Shown: positions 9,408-18,060 of the stretch, one piece after another
Numbering within the stretch: position 1 is the stretch's first letter
How the letters are laid out: each line of letters starts with the position of its first letter
NCBI RefSeq assembly: GCF_011752625.1
Contig: NZ_VWXD01000018.1
Location: forward strand, 17,960-81,959
DNA from: Candidatus Pantoea formicae
GTDB lineage: Bacteria; Pseudomonadota; Gammaproteobacteria; Enterobacterales; Enterobacteriaceae
Direction of reading: 5' to 3'
DNA length: 64,000 bases
Program-made: the position numbers and the translations under genes
Notes under the pieces: generated by a model
Database searches by the model: none
The model's input: the letters and a program-made list of their open reading frames with translations, nothing else
What the model was told of the DNA's origin: nothing

Positions 9408-9923
9408 TTATTTCGCCTGATGCAACGTCACGGCATGGCGTTCGCGGCTGGCGTAACGAAACTCAGCGATCGTCGTGAAGGCATCCGGGGAAACGTTCAG
9501 ATCGTCATGCCGTTGCGGACTGCCCGGGACAAGGGATTCCTGTGAGAAGATAAACAGGCTGACGCCCTGCTCCCGGAGTTCGCGGAGCAGCGTGCTGAAC
9601 GCGTGGCTGGCATGCTGCGGAAAAAAGCCATCGAGGATGAGGACCTTCTTTCTGCTGGCGGCCAGCCGCGCGATGATGTCTGCCTGCTCCGCTTTAAACG
9701 CCTCCGGCGACAGCAACTCATAGCTGAAAAAATCAGCCTTAAGCTGTGTGGCCACACAGCGTGCAACGGTCGTCTTGTCGGTGCCGGTCTCGCCCTGCAC
9801 GTAAACGTGCCCTTTCCGCTTGCGCCAGAGTCTGGCCAGCACGCTTGTGTGTTCTTCCACGCTCAGCTGAAGCATTTTTTCCGTGGTCAGTGTGAAAACA
9901 GGGGTATGCATGTTGTTTTCCAT
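9408..9923 (-). CDS. P-loop NTPase-like protein in the tra operon
   Basis: A 171-residue protein resembling a small AAA-type or DnaC-like domain. It has a Walker A-like GETGTDKTT near residues 44-52 in which the usual Gly before Lys is Asp, and a candidate Walker B VLILDGF near 97. There is no signal peptide, so it should act in the cytoplasm. It lies between traH and a small membrane gene, where F has trbJ and trbF, neither of which is an NTPase. The altered P-loop raises doubt about nucleotide hydrolysis. Function unknown. Confidence 0.6.
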   Translation of the reverse strand: MENNMHTPVFTLTTEKMLQLSVEEHTSVLARLWRKRKGHVYVQGETGTDKTTVARCVATQLKADFFSYELLSPEAFKAEQADIIARLAASRKKVLILDGFFPQHASHAFSTLLRELREQGVSLFIFSQESLVPGSPQRHDDLNVSPDAFTTIAEFRYASRERHAVTLHQAK

Positions 9924-9934
9924 TTCAGTCCGTC

Positions 9935-10237
9935 TCAGTGGGGGTGCGTGTTGCCGGGGTGGTAAGGGCCGCGTTCAGCCATAAATCCGTGCCGGCGCAG
10001 CGTGATGCTCACCAGCGCGCCGCAGCCAAAGCCGCCGGCCAGGGCAAACAGAAACAGCAGCGGGTAAAGCTGCAGCCCGCTCAGCAGCAGCGCGTCGGTG
10101 CCGTAAGCGATGCCTGCTGGCAGGCGCGTCAGGTCGCAGGCAAGCCAGGCGTAAATCCCTGCCGCCGCCAGCATCGAGGCGCAGACGAGCAGAAGCGCCG
10201 TCTCGGTTCGCGAGAGCGTTAAAGGGTGTTCCGTCAT
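9935..10237 (-). CDS. Small two-span membrane protein
   Basis: 100 residues with hydrophobic spans at about 14-34 and 56-80 and a His-rich tail. ATG 10237; it ends 12 bases before the downstream P-loop gene. No family recognised. It occupies the trbF/trbJ region of the F map, which holds small membrane proteins of unknown role. Confidence 0.6.
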   Translation of the reverse strand: MTEHPLTLSRTETALLLVCASMLAAAGIYAWLACDLTRLPAGIAYGTDALLLSGLQLYPLLFLFALAGGFGCGALVSITLRRHGFMAERGPYHPGNTHPH

Positions 10238-10269
10238 GATTTTTTCCGTATGCGGCAGGGCCGCGTGTG

Positions 10270-10893
10270 TTACTGCGGGGTCAGTGAGGCACTGCTCGGT
10301 ACCGGCCCCAGCGTGTCGGGCGGCAGGTGGTCAATGTCGGCCTCGATCATCTGCGCGAGACGCTGACTGAGGGTGCCCATGTCGGTATCGCCCTGATAGA
10401 GCGGGTAGGCCATGTTAGTGTTAACGTTGACCATAAAGGTCGTCGGCGTCGCGATAGGCAGCCCGTTACCGAAGAACGTCAGAATCTCACCGGCGATCGG
10501 CTCGCTCGGCCCGGCCTTGCGCGGGATAAGCGCCACCGGGAAGGACGTGTCGCCGTAGCCGTCCAGCGTGTACGGATACACCTTCACGCCCGCTTCATCG
10601 GCCCACGCCCTGAGCTTCGGATCGAACTTCGCGCTGTACTGGCAGCCGCGCTGCATAAACACCACCACCGCATAGTCGTTGAGATCCACGCGCCGCCCGT
10701 CGGTCAGCGTCATCAGGTTCGGCGGCCTGGCAGGCGCGGTGCGCACCGGTGCGGCACCGGGCAGGCCGAAGTCGGGCAGCTGCGCGCCCTGCCGCCCCTT
10801 TGCCTGCTCCAGCGCCGCGATGTCATCGGCCACGGAGGCCTGTGCCAGCACCGGCAGCAGCAGCGCAGCCGCCAGCAGAACCTTAAGCCTCAT
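10270..10893 (-). CDS. trbB: TrbB thioredoxin-fold protein with altered active site
   Basis: Periplasmic thioredoxin-like protein, in F a disulfide isomerase that helps fold the cysteine-rich TraH, TraU and TraN. 207 residues with a signal peptide ending LAQAS. The segments YAVVVFMQRGCQYSAKFDP, YTLDGYGDTSFP and TPTTFMVNVNT match F TrbB well. F carries a CPYC active site; here the corresponding residues read CQYS, so the second cysteine is missing. Isomerase activity is therefore doubtful, although a monothiol role is possible. The start overlaps the upstream 70-residue gene by 11 bases. Confidence 0.88.
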   Translation of the reverse strand: MRLKVLLAAALLLPVLAQASVADDIAALEQAKGRQGAQLPDFGLPGAAPVRTAPARPPNLMTLTDGRRVDLNDYAVVVFMQRGCQYSAKFDPKLRAWADEAGVKVYPYTLDGYGDTSFPVALIPRKAGPSEPIAGEILTFFGNGLPIATPTTFMVNVNTNMAYPLYQGDTDMGTLSQRLAQMIEADIDHLPPDTLGPVPSSASLTPQ

Positions 10894-11095
10894 GATGACC
10901 TCCGGGTCCGCGGCGCGCGCGGCGGTGCGCCAGGACTTCCGTGAAAATGCCCAGCGCCATCAGGGCAAAACACGCCACCGACACGACAATCAGCACGTCG
11001 TACGTCAGGCTTACTGAGTACGCCAGCAGCTGGCGCAGGCAGTTGAGGATGATGCCCGTCATAAAGAACATAATGATGAGGTGTAGCCGGTTCAT
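10883..11095 (-). CDS. Small membrane protein upstream of trbB
   Basis: 70 residues, two hydrophobic spans (about 5-25 and 32-52) and a basic tail HRRARRG. ATG 11095; the stop of the upstream gene overlaps this start by 4 bases and its own end overlaps trbB by 11 bases, a tightly coupled arrangement. The place corresponds to traQ/trbA of F; TraQ is the pilin chaperone but I see no sequence similarity strong enough to claim it. Confidence 0.6.
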   Translation of the reverse strand: MNRLHLIIMFFMTGIILNCLRQLLAYSVSLTYDVLIVVSVACFALMALGIFTEVLAHRRARRGPGGHHEA

Positions 11096-11505
11096 ACGAT
11101 TTCTCCATTTTTACGGCGCCGAAGAGCCCACATCGCCAGGCTTACGGTGAAAGAAAGCAGCACGCCGCACTCATACAGGGACCGCAGGGTGCCGTCAGTC
11201 CGCGCCGCCCACGCCTCTGCGCTGAGCAGTGACTTAATGCAGGGCGCAGGCGCACTCTGATGAAGGGTAGTCGCGGGCGGGGTCTGCGAAGCGCAGTCCC
11301 ACACCTGCCCCGCTGGCGCGTTGCGTACCAGATTTTCAGCGGCGTAAAGAAGCATCCTGCCGGCGCCGCCCGCATTGTGTGACATCAGTAAAAACAGCAG
11401 AAAGAACAGCAGCGCCGGGTGGATAACCAGCGTCTGCAGCAGCAGGTTCGACAGGCCCCGGGCAGCGCGCAGCCGCCCGTGGCAGACGGGTGAAAATGTC
11501 AGCAT
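11092..11505 (-). CDS. Membrane protein between traF and trbB
   Basis: 137 residues with spans at about 28-42 and 108-128 and a periplasmic-type loop with two cysteines (VWDCASQ, APCIKS). The C-terminal RRRKN suggests a cytoplasmic end. ATG 11505, ten bases after the traF stop. It occupies the trbA position of F (a membrane protein of similar size), but similarity is not strong enough for a name. Confidence 0.6.
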   Translation of the reverse strand: MLTFSPVCHGRLRAARGLSNLLLQTLVIHPALLFFLLFLLMSHNAGGAGRMLLYAAENLVRNAPAGQVWDCASQTPPATTLHQSAPAPCIKSLLSAEAWAARTDGTLRSLYECGVLLSFTVSLAMWALRRRKNGEIV

Positions 11506-11515
11506 CTTTCAGTCC

Positions 11516-12313
11516 TCAGAAGTTAGGTTTAAAGCCGGTGGCCACGTTGAGAAAGCGCTTCGCCAGGTCGTCCTGCGTCATGAAACCGTAGGCGAGCGGG
11601 CGGAAGCTTTTTGACTTCGGATCAACCAGGAACAGCGCCGGGAAGTGGGTGATGCCCATGCGCGCGCTCTGCCCGGCATCCTGCCGGCTGTCGGGCACCT
11701 GCGGAGATACCGTGCCGTCCACGCTCACCGGTATCAGAGAAACGTGGCGCAGGCGGGCAAAGTCCGCCACCACACCGGCCATCTGCGCGTCTATCGGCTC
11801 GCCGCCCCGGTAGAAGTAAAACAGACCGTACTGCCCGGAAAGCTGGCTGATAGCCTGCGCCTGCTCGGCCTGGTCACGGGCCTGCTGCAGCGGCGCGGTG
11901 CTGTTGTAGTGCGGGTGTTCGAGGTTGTAGTCGAGGTCCGGATGGTCAAGCTGCGCCACCGCGAAGGACTGGCTGAACATCGAGGCCCGGTCTGTCCAGA
12001 ACTTTTGCCAGCGCAGGAAGGTGGCCGTGTTCTCCGCTGACGGGTGCAGGATGGCGTTGTTCAGCGCCTCCTTCGTGTAGCCTTTCAGCACGTCAGCCTG
12101 CTCCGAGGGCGACAGCCGGCTGAAGTCCGGCACCTGTGGCGCGGGCTGTGGCTTAGGCGCGGGCGGGTCCGGCTTTTTCTTCGGTTCGTTGTACCAGTGC
12201 CAGCCGGTGAAAGGGTCGGCCGGCGTCACCACGGCGTCGGCGGGCGGCGCGTCGTCCGCCACGGCCTGGCAGGTGGCCGCCATCAGCAGGCAGGCCAGCA
12301 GCGTCTGCTTCAT
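11516..12313 (-). CDS. traF: TraF pilus assembly protein
   Basis: Periplasmic thioredoxin-fold protein of the pilus assembly group. 265 residues (F: about 247) with a signal peptide ending QAVA, a Pro/Lys-rich linker (residues 45-62) and a conserved C-terminal domain with GLFYFYRGGEPIDAQM, VSVDGTVSPQVPD and HFPALFLVDP. As in other TraF proteins the thioredoxin domain lacks a CxxC pair. Start ATG 12313 shares bases with the end of traN (coupled). Confidence 0.96.
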   Translation of the reverse strand: MKQTLLACLLMAATCQAVADDAPPADAVVTPADPFTGWHWYNEPKKKPDPPAPKPQPAPQVPDFSRLSPSEQADVLKGYTKEALNNAILHPSAENTATFLRWQKFWTDRASMFSQSFAVAQLDHPDLDYNLEHPHYNSTAPLQQARDQAEQAQAISQLSGQYGLFYFYRGGEPIDAQMAGVVADFARLRHVSLIPVSVDGTVSPQVPDSRQDAGQSARMGITHFPALFLVDPKSKSFRPLAYGFMTQDDLAKRFLNVATGFKPNF

Positions 12314-14214
12314 TATTTTCCTCCCGTCTGGGCTTTGACCTGCGCGGCAATGCGATCCTTCGCCTGCTGTACCATGGTGGCGGAGTCAGGGATTTTCTGG
12401 TTGGCCATGAGGTCGCTGTAGAAGTCCTGGAAGTTAATCAGGTCGAAGTTGATGGCCTGCAGCTCCGGCACCGTGATGCCCCGGCAGTCGGGCGAGTCGC
12501 CGCTGCCAAAGCTCACGTGCAGCTGGTCGCGGCGGCCCTGCTCCTGAATAATGCGGGCCAGCTTGCCGCCGAACACGCAGTAAGCCTGCTTTTTCTGCAC
12601 GCACACCCCGAGCACCGAGCGGTTACAGGCTTCGCCGACCAGCACGGTGACCTTTTTGGCCTTCGCCTTGCCGATGGCCATCTCGTCGCTGTTACAGTTG
12701 GCGAGCCCCGCGCTGTTGCCCCAGCCGGAATCCACGCAGCAGTTGGAGAATCCGGCCATCGCCTTGCGGCAGTAAAGCGCCTGCCCGGTAAATGCCTTAA
12801 CGTTCACCTGGTCGGCCTTCACGTCTTCGCCGGCCGAGGCCAGTCCGGCGAGCTTCGCCACCGCCGTATCAAAGCCGCTGTCGCCGGCGCCGTTCGTTTC
12901 ATCACAACTGCCGGACTTACACAGGTAATCGCCCGCGCACATCTGGCCGCTGGAGGTATACGTTTTCTGGCAGTTATAGGTCACGGATTCATGAGAACAG
13001 TAGTTCCCGTCATAGGCCGAACAGCTTTTACCGGTCTGGGTGCAGGCCGCATCTGACATCAGTGACTGGCAGGTTCCGTTGCTGACGTATGAGGTATTCA
13101 CGTAATTATCCTGGTAGGCCCAGCAGCTGGCACTCAGCGAGTAGACCTCACCATTAATGGTCTGAGAATGCGTCCCCTCTCCTTCAGTACAGGTAGTGCT
13201 TACCTGCTGGCCGGAGCCTGCCCCGTTCGGGCAGCTGGTCGTCCACGTCTGATAAGGCACTTTTGTGAGGACATTAGCAGTGACGTTCAGCACCACCGTT
13301 GCGTTACCTGAGTTAAGCGTGCCGCTGGCAGGGGAAGAAACGGTCCAGTCATCGCCGTGCCCGTGCATAAACTGATACGTAAAGAAACCGTAGTTTATGA
13401 CGGAGGGGAGCGCCTGCCCCTGGCTTACGGCCAGTGAAAGCCCGCTCAGCGTGACGGAGAATGACGCCGTTCCGTCTTTAAATTTTTGCGGCATTGTGGT
13501 GACGGTGAGCGGCCAGCTCTTCCCCAGAAATGACACGGTGGGCGTTTTGAATCCCGCACAGCTCTCTGCGCTGGTGTTGTCACACATTCTTTGCGGAAGA
13601 ATAATGTCCGTGATGGTCAGGCTCGCCGCGTTAACCGGGCCCGTGTTCTGGACAACGTAGCTGAAACTCATGCTGCCGCTGCCTCTTTCTTCAGTATCCT
13701 TCACCGTCATCTGCTCGTTCAGAGCGATGGCAGCCGTACGTGAACAGGCGCTGAACGCGTTCACATCGCGATCGCACTGGTAGTTCTCGAAGGTGGTTTT
13801 AGAGACCGAGACTTCACTGCACTGGCTGCCCGTGCCGTCCAGCACAGATCCGGCATTCGCCTCAGCCTCTTTCCCGATGGTGATAAACGGGGCGTCCGGA
13901 TCGATGGCGACCGGCGGATTATTGGTTCCGGAGTCAATCGCGGCCTGACCTGCCTCACTGCCGCTGAGTCCGCTCTGACCTGCGCCGGACAGACCGCCGT
14001 CGCCTCCCGTCACGCCACCGTAGTAGCTGCTCTGCGAGGCGCCCGACGTGTAGCCCGGAATAACGGACGACGGGTCGGTATGTTTCGCCGCCGCCGTTCC
14101 CTGACCCTTGCTGCTGCCCGCAAGGCTCGCGCCGGCGCTGTAAGCATCGCTGGCCGCATCGGCGTGAGCGGGCTGCACCACGAGGAGCGTCAGAAATGGG
14201 ATAAGCCACTTCAT
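12313..14214 (-). CDS. traN: TraN outer-membrane mating-pair adhesin
   Basis: Cysteine-rich outer-membrane protein that stabilises mating pairs by binding recipient outer-membrane proteins. 633 residues (F: about 602). Signal peptide ends PAHA. A Gly/Ser-rich N-terminal stretch (25-100) precedes a variable domain (about 140-330), where receptor specificity sits in F-like plasmids, and a conserved cysteine-rich C-terminal part with many Cys residues (for example CCVDSGWGN and CSAYDGNYCSHE). The start overlaps trbC by 4 bases (ATGA). Confidence 0.96.
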   Translation of the reverse strand: MKWLIPFLTLLVVQPAHADAASDAYSAGASLAGSSKGQGTAAAKHTDPSSVIPGYTSGASQSSYYGGVTGGDGGLSGAGQSGLSGSEAGQAAIDSGTNNPPVAIDPDAPFITIGKEAEANAGSVLDGTGSQCSEVSVSKTTFENYQCDRDVNAFSACSRTAAIALNEQMTVKDTEERGSGSMSFSYVVQNTGPVNAASLTITDIILPQRMCDNTSAESCAGFKTPTVSFLGKSWPLTVTTMPQKFKDGTASFSVTLSGLSLAVSQGQALPSVINYGFFTYQFMHGHGDDWTVSSPASGTLNSGNATVVLNVTANVLTKVPYQTWTTSCPNGAGSGQQVSTTCTEGEGTHSQTINGEVYSLSASCWAYQDNYVNTSYVSNGTCQSLMSDAACTQTGKSCSAYDGNYCSHESVTYNCQKTYTSSGQMCAGDYLCKSGSCDETNGAGDSGFDTAVAKLAGLASAGEDVKADQVNVKAFTGQALYCRKAMAGFSNCCVDSGWGNSAGLANCNSDEMAIGKAKAKKVTVLVGEACNRSVLGVCVQKKQAYCVFGGKLARIIQEQGRRDQLHVSFGSGDSPDCRGITVPELQAINFDLINFQDFYSDLMANQKIPDSATMVQQAKDRIAAQVKAQTGGK

Positions 14215-14837
14215 CGCCCACCCTCCGCGCCCTGCAGCATCTGCGCGGCCGTTCCGGCGCAGTCGCCGCGCTGCTTCACCTCTTCGAGCGCCTGCTGCAC
14301 CGGCAGGCTGCCGTATAGCACGTCAAACTTCCCGCCGCAGGTCACGACCAGCGCGGGCACGGCCCTGATGCCGTACTGCTGGTACAGGGTGGGGTCAATC
14401 TGCACGCCCGCCTGTCTGTCTTTTTTAGAGAGCTCAAACATCTTTTCCGCGGTCTGGCGGAAATCATTGTTCAGCAGGCCGCGCAGCGTGGCCGGAATGC
14501 CGAAGCGGCGCGCGTCCGCGAGCATCGGCAACAGCCCCTCTTCCGGAATGCCCAGGCTCACGAAGTAGACCGCGCGCGGCGCCGGTCGGCTCGCGCTGTT
14601 CTGATCTGCCTGCGCGGCGGCAATCTCATTCTGCATCTGCGCCATCCGCCCCTGCTGCGCGTCGGGCAGGGTGATGTTCGTGCCCTGCAGCTGGCTTTTG
14701 AACAGCTCCAGCTCGCGCTGCTGCTGCTTCATGTACGTCATGTCGCTGCCGGAAATCACGGTCTGCTCTGCCGCCTGCGCGGATGCGCAGAGCAGCGCGG
14801 CGCTGAGGGCCAGCGCCGTAGTCAGTGGAGTATTCAT
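14211..14837 (-). CDS. trbC: TrbC pilus assembly protein
   Basis: Periplasmic partner of TraW in F-pilus assembly. 208 residues (F: about 212), signal peptide ending AQAA, coiled-coil region about 30-75, then the conserved domain with AVYFVSLGIPEEGLLPML, RGLLNNDF and a CGGKFDVLYGSL motif close to the C-terminus. Stop and traN start overlap as ATGA. traU ends nine bases upstream. Confidence 0.95.
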   Translation of the reverse strand: MNTPLTTALALSAALLCASAQAAEQTVISGSDMTYMKQQQRELELFKSQLQGTNITLPDAQQGRMAQMQNEIAAAQADQNSASRPAPRAVYFVSLGIPEEGLLPMLADARRFGIPATLRGLLNNDFRQTAEKMFELSKKDRQAGVQIDPTLYQQYGIRAVPALVVTCGGKFDVLYGSLPVQQALEEVKQRGDCAGTAAQMLQGAEGGR

Positions 14838-14846
14838 GCTCAGTCC

Positions 14847-15839
14847 TTACAGGTAAACGCAGTTGCGCTTGCGCCACATCAGGTAGCCGAAGTTCTTCTT
14901 CGACGACGGGGAGTTGTGCACCGATCCCCACAGCTGCGTGGTGGTGCCGAACGGGTGACAGTCCGAGGGTTCGGGATACATGTTCACCATCTGATAACGC
15001 CAGCGGGACTTGGGGATGATCGGGGACGGATATTCGTAGCACACGGCCACGTCCGCCCCGACCGTCTCCATCACCAGTCCCTCCCGGTGCAGCTTGAAGG
15101 CCATGCGCTCGCTGACCAGAAGCGAGGCCTCCAGCGGGGAAAACTCGTTGCTGGTATACCCCGTGAACGGGTACATCGAACCCTGCGCGCCGGCGCACCA
15201 GAACAGCGGGTCAAGCGGCACGCCTGCAGTGGAGGCGATGGAGTCCGCCGCACACGCACCCTGCGCCAGCAGGTTGCTGAACAGCGCCACCTCGGGGTTT
15301 AAAATCATCGAGAGCGTACTGTCGTTCCAGAGCGGGTCCACCTCGGAGAGGTAGGCAATGTCCATGTCGCCGGTCTGCATGCAGCCCGTGCTGGTGATGA
15401 TGTTGAGCCAGAAAATCAGCGGATATTTGTACCAGTGGACGTGATAGAAGCTGCCGGGCGTCGGCGCGTCGCTCTGCCCCCCGCGCCCGGTGCCGGTGCG
15501 CCCGAGGTCAATTTTAAACCCGCCCATGTTCACCATCACGCCCGGCTCGCGGGTCACGTCGGTGAGCGCCAGCGGCTCCCAGAAGCCGATGGCCAGCCCC
15601 AGCCGGTAAAGAATACCGTAGGGGCAAAGCTGAATGGGTGAAGCCGGATTAGGCGTATCCGGGTGCGCGCCGGAAGCAAGCTGAATGCTGCCGAGCGACA
15701 TGGGAAACAGGCACTTCCAGCACACGTCGGTGATGGGGTTCACCCAGCGGCCGTCGCCGGCGTTGCTGGTCGCCGCCATTACCGGCTTTGCCATGATGCC
15801 CGCCGTCAGCAGGCACACTATCAGGAGAAAGCGCCTCAT
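14847..15839 (-). CDS. traU: TraU DNA transfer/pilus protein
   Basis: Periplasmic protein needed mainly for DNA transfer. ATG 15839 gives 330 residues, the same as F TraU, with a signal peptide ending KPVMA; longer in-frame readings upstream lack a ribosome site. Conserved features: ITDVCWKCLFPMSLG near the N-terminus, CPYGILYRLGLAIGFWEP, STGCMQTGDMDIAYLSEVDP and a cysteine-containing C-terminus. The start overlaps the stop of the upstream 113-residue gene as ATGA. Confidence 0.97.
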   Translation of the reverse strand: MRRFLLIVCLLTAGIMAKPVMAATSNAGDGRWVNPITDVCWKCLFPMSLGSIQLASGAHPDTPNPASPIQLCPYGILYRLGLAIGFWEPLALTDVTREPGVMVNMGGFKIDLGRTGTGRGGQSDAPTPGSFYHVHWYKYPLIFWLNIITSTGCMQTGDMDIAYLSEVDPLWNDSTLSMILNPEVALFSNLLAQGACAADSIASTAGVPLDPLFWCAGAQGSMYPFTGYTSNEFSPLEASLLVSERMAFKLHREGLVMETVGADVAVCYEYPSPIIPKSRWRYQMVNMYPEPSDCHPFGTTTQLWGSVHNSPSSKKNFGYLMWRKRNCVYL

Positions 15840-16177
15840 GCGTCCGGCTCCTGTGCATCGGGTCTGAGCCAGACGCACACCGGGCCGTCGTCCGTGTCGT
15901 GGATGCTGCCGGTAAACCAGCCCTCGCCCGCCGGGCCCGAAGGCTGCCACGCGCTGCAGTTGCCGGTGTTCCGGTAGTCCGACATCATCCAGTCCGGGAC
16001 ATCGTTTTCCATCCAGGTGGTCGCCGCGAGGAGATGACGGGTTTTAAGCCAGGCCTCAAACTCGCCGGGCTGTGGGTATTCATTGCCGTCTGCCGGCATA
16101 AAAAAGGCCGGATGCGTCCAGCCGCCCCAGCGATCGCGCACGACCGGCTGAGCCGATATTTCAGCGGGGTGTGTCAT
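15836..16177 (-). CDS. Conserved-looking hypothetical coupled to traU
   Basis: 113 residues, acidic, Trp-rich, without signal peptide or membrane span. ATG 16177 with AATTTCCTC complement (GAGGAAATT) upstream. Its TGA overlaps the traU ATG, so its translation should drive traU. No family recognised and no counterpart in F, where traW is directly followed by traU. First of a five-gene block between traW and traU. Confidence 0.65.
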   Translation of the reverse strand: MTHPAEISAQPVVRDRWGGWTHPAFFMPADGNEYPQPGEFEAWLKTRHLLAATTWMENDVPDWMMSDYRNTGNCSAWQPSGPAGEGWFTGSIHDTDDGPVCVWLRPDAQEPDA

Positions 16178-16250
16178 AAGAGGAAATTCCGTGGTTGCGG
16201 CAGCGGGGCTGCCGGGGTCAGACGTTAGTCAGGCCTGCCTGCGGGGGGCA

Positions 16251-16290
16251 GGCTGAGGCGTACCGCAGCGCATGCGAGGAACGAACAGCC
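16251..16290. repeat. GC-rich palindromic repeat, copy 1
   Basis: A 40-base element bounded by GGCTG and CAGCC that recurs with few changes at 52854-52892. Both copies are non-coding. It sits in a 149-base gap between two genes of the tra operon and could form a hairpin in the mRNA. Confidence 0.5.
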
Positions 16291-16326
16291 TGCGCAACGC
16301 GGGGAGGAAACGGGGACAGATAACGG

Positions 16327-16614
16327 TCAGTAATAAGGCGTCAGAAACGCCAGTGCGCAGGCGGATGCCAGGGTAACGATAACGGCCATAATGAATTCCA
16401 GCACCACGTTAACGCGATCTTTGCGCCACTGTGCGTGCCAGAAGGCTGCGTCTCCGTTCTGCATGGCCGCGTTGCGCCGCTCTTTACGGCGCAGACCGCG
16501 GAAATCCGCCACCGCACGCCACCACAGCGTGGCCACCACAAGGCCCAGCACGGCAAGCAGCATGCCGTGCGTCAACGTAAAACTCAGCTCCCGGTGCCAG
16601 TGTGTGTCCTGCAT
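16327..16614 (-). CDS. Two-span membrane protein in the traU-traW block
   Basis: 95 residues with spans at about 13-32 and 70-92 and a basic central loop (RGLRRKERRNAAMQ). ATG 16614 with GAAATGCAGG context and GGATCAC upstream. Function unknown. It belongs to the block of genes absent from F between traU and traW. Confidence 0.6.
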   Translation of the reverse strand: MQDTHWHRELSFTLTHGMLLAVLGLVVATLWWRAVADFRGLRRKERRNAAMQNGDAAFWHAQWRKDRVNVVLEFIMAVIVTLASACALAFLTPYY

Positions 16615-16655
16615 TTCGTGATCCTGCCTTATCAGACGATGCGCCAGTGCGTATG

Positions 16656-17351
16656 TTACCCGTTAGCAGTATCGCCTGCTGAAGATTCGGCAGGGAAGGT
16701 ACGGAAGGCCCAGCCGCTGTCGTCAGCATGCGCCGCTCCGTCTGCGTCGCCTCTCTCCAGTCTGTCTGCCACCTCTGAAAGATACAGTGAAAGCATCTCT
16801 GCGGTGGCATGTCGGGTGCCCTGCAGCAGGATGGCCACGCGCACCTGGCTGTCGGGCATCAGGACGTATTTAAACCCGCGGCGCCACGCCCCGGGGCGGG
16901 TTTTACTGCCGTACTCATCCATAAACACGGACGGTTCCGTTTCGGTGATACGCGAAGCGATATGCCACATCAGGCCCGGCGCAATCCCCGCGTCAGCAAG
17001 GCAGCCACAGCTGAAATTCCCCGCGCCATGCATCAACAGTTCGCCGGACGCCGCCCGCAGCGCCGCCGGGATGCTGCTCGTGAGCGAGCCGGGCGGGCCG
17101 CACCACATCAGGCTTATCTGCGCCAGCGGCCAGGCGTGACGGAACCATCTGTCGGTAACGTTCAGGCGCTTCAGTAGCGCGTAATATTCCTGCTCTGCGT
17201 TTTCCATATCCCGCAGGCGGAGCGGCTGGTTTCTTTTACGTTCCTCCTCCTGCGCCTGCAGCCTCCGCTGATGATTGCTGTTGCCTAAATACATCAGCCA
17301 GCTCCACGCGAGGGCAATTAAGACGAAAACAAACATGCCGGTGTGCGTCAT
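16656..17351 (-). CDS. Membrane-anchored hypothetical in the traU-traW block
   Basis: 231 residues: N-terminal membrane span (about 5-23), a basic/coiled-coil stretch (27-60, rich in Arg, Glu and Gln), then a soluble domain with no recognised motif. ATG 17351 with GGAGCAGCAT ahead. Domain sizes and topology (short span plus large soluble part) resemble the neighbouring 232-residue gene, suggesting the two products act together. Function unknown. Confidence 0.6.
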   Translation of the reverse strand: MTHTGMFVFVLIALAWSWLMYLGNSNHQRRLQAQEEERKRNQPLRLRDMENAEQEYYALLKRLNVTDRWFRHAWPLAQISLMWCGPPGSLTSSIPAALRAASGELLMHGAGNFSCGCLADAGIAPGLMWHIASRITETEPSVFMDEYGSKTRPGAWRRGFKYVLMPDSQVRVAILLQGTRHATAEMLSLYLSEVADRLERGDADGAAHADDSGWAFRTFPAESSAGDTANG

Positions 17352-17361
17352 ATGCTGCTCC

Positions 17362-18060
17362 TCATTTATCTGTCGTATTGTCAGATGACTGACTCACCTC
17401 ACGCCGGATAACATACCAGCCGGCCGCCTCTGCGCCGCGCTGACACCAGTCCGCCCAGCTGCCCGCGTAACCGTCTCTCGCCGCCTGCAGCAGCATATCT
17501 TCCAGATCGCCCTCACTCCGCTGCGGCGAAAGATGGCGTGAGCGCGCTTTTACAATCGCCGCACCTGCCATTGCACGGGTGTCGTGCGGTAACGCCACTT
17601 GTGCCCGTGCATCGGTGCCAAAGGTATACCATTCCGCCTCTATGGCGGCCGCGAAGGCGGCCAGCAGCTGCTGCCAGTAGGCGGTTTCCTCATGCGCGAG
17701 TGCGCGTGCGGCCATTGCCGGACTGCCAAACGGTGCCGGTGCGGTAACCGACGTTCCGCGACGAACGCTGAACGCATCACCCCGCTCCGCCCGCTTTGCT
17801 GTGAACACCCGGCCCACACGAACTGTCATCACGGACAGCGCCAGCAGCAAAAGGAAGAGACCGGCCGCGGGCAGGTGCTCTGTCTGTTCACCGAGTGCAC
17901 GGATACTCGCCGGCGAAAGCGAAATTTCTGCCCGGCACGCGGGCGGCGGTGCGGGCGCGATCAGAACCGGGTGCGCGGATGGCTCTGCGTCTGGCTGCCT
18001 GGAGGACACCTCAGAATACGTCCCGTCGATAACCAGGTGTGGCACCCGCTCATTCTGCAT
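17362..18060 (-). CDS. Single-span hypothetical in the traU-traW block
   Basis: 232 residues with a Pro-rich N-terminus, one membrane span at about 65-82 followed by basic residues, and a soluble C-terminal half containing a WADWCQRGAEAAGWYVIRRE segment. Its start overlaps the end of the RHH-like gene by 11 bases. Function unknown; cotranscription with tra genes suggests a cell-envelope role in transfer. Confidence 0.6.
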   Translation of the reverse strand: MQNERVPHLVIDGTYSEVSSRQPDAEPSAHPVLIAPAPPPACRAEISLSPASIRALGEQTEHLPAAGLFLLLLALSVMTVRVGRVFTAKRAERGDAFSVRRGTSVTAPAPFGSPAMAARALAHEETAYWQQLLAAFAAAIEAEWYTFGTDARAQVALPHDTRAMAGAAIVKARSRHLSPQRSEGDLEDMLLQAARDGYAGSWADWCQRGAEAAGWYVIRREVSQSSDNTTDK

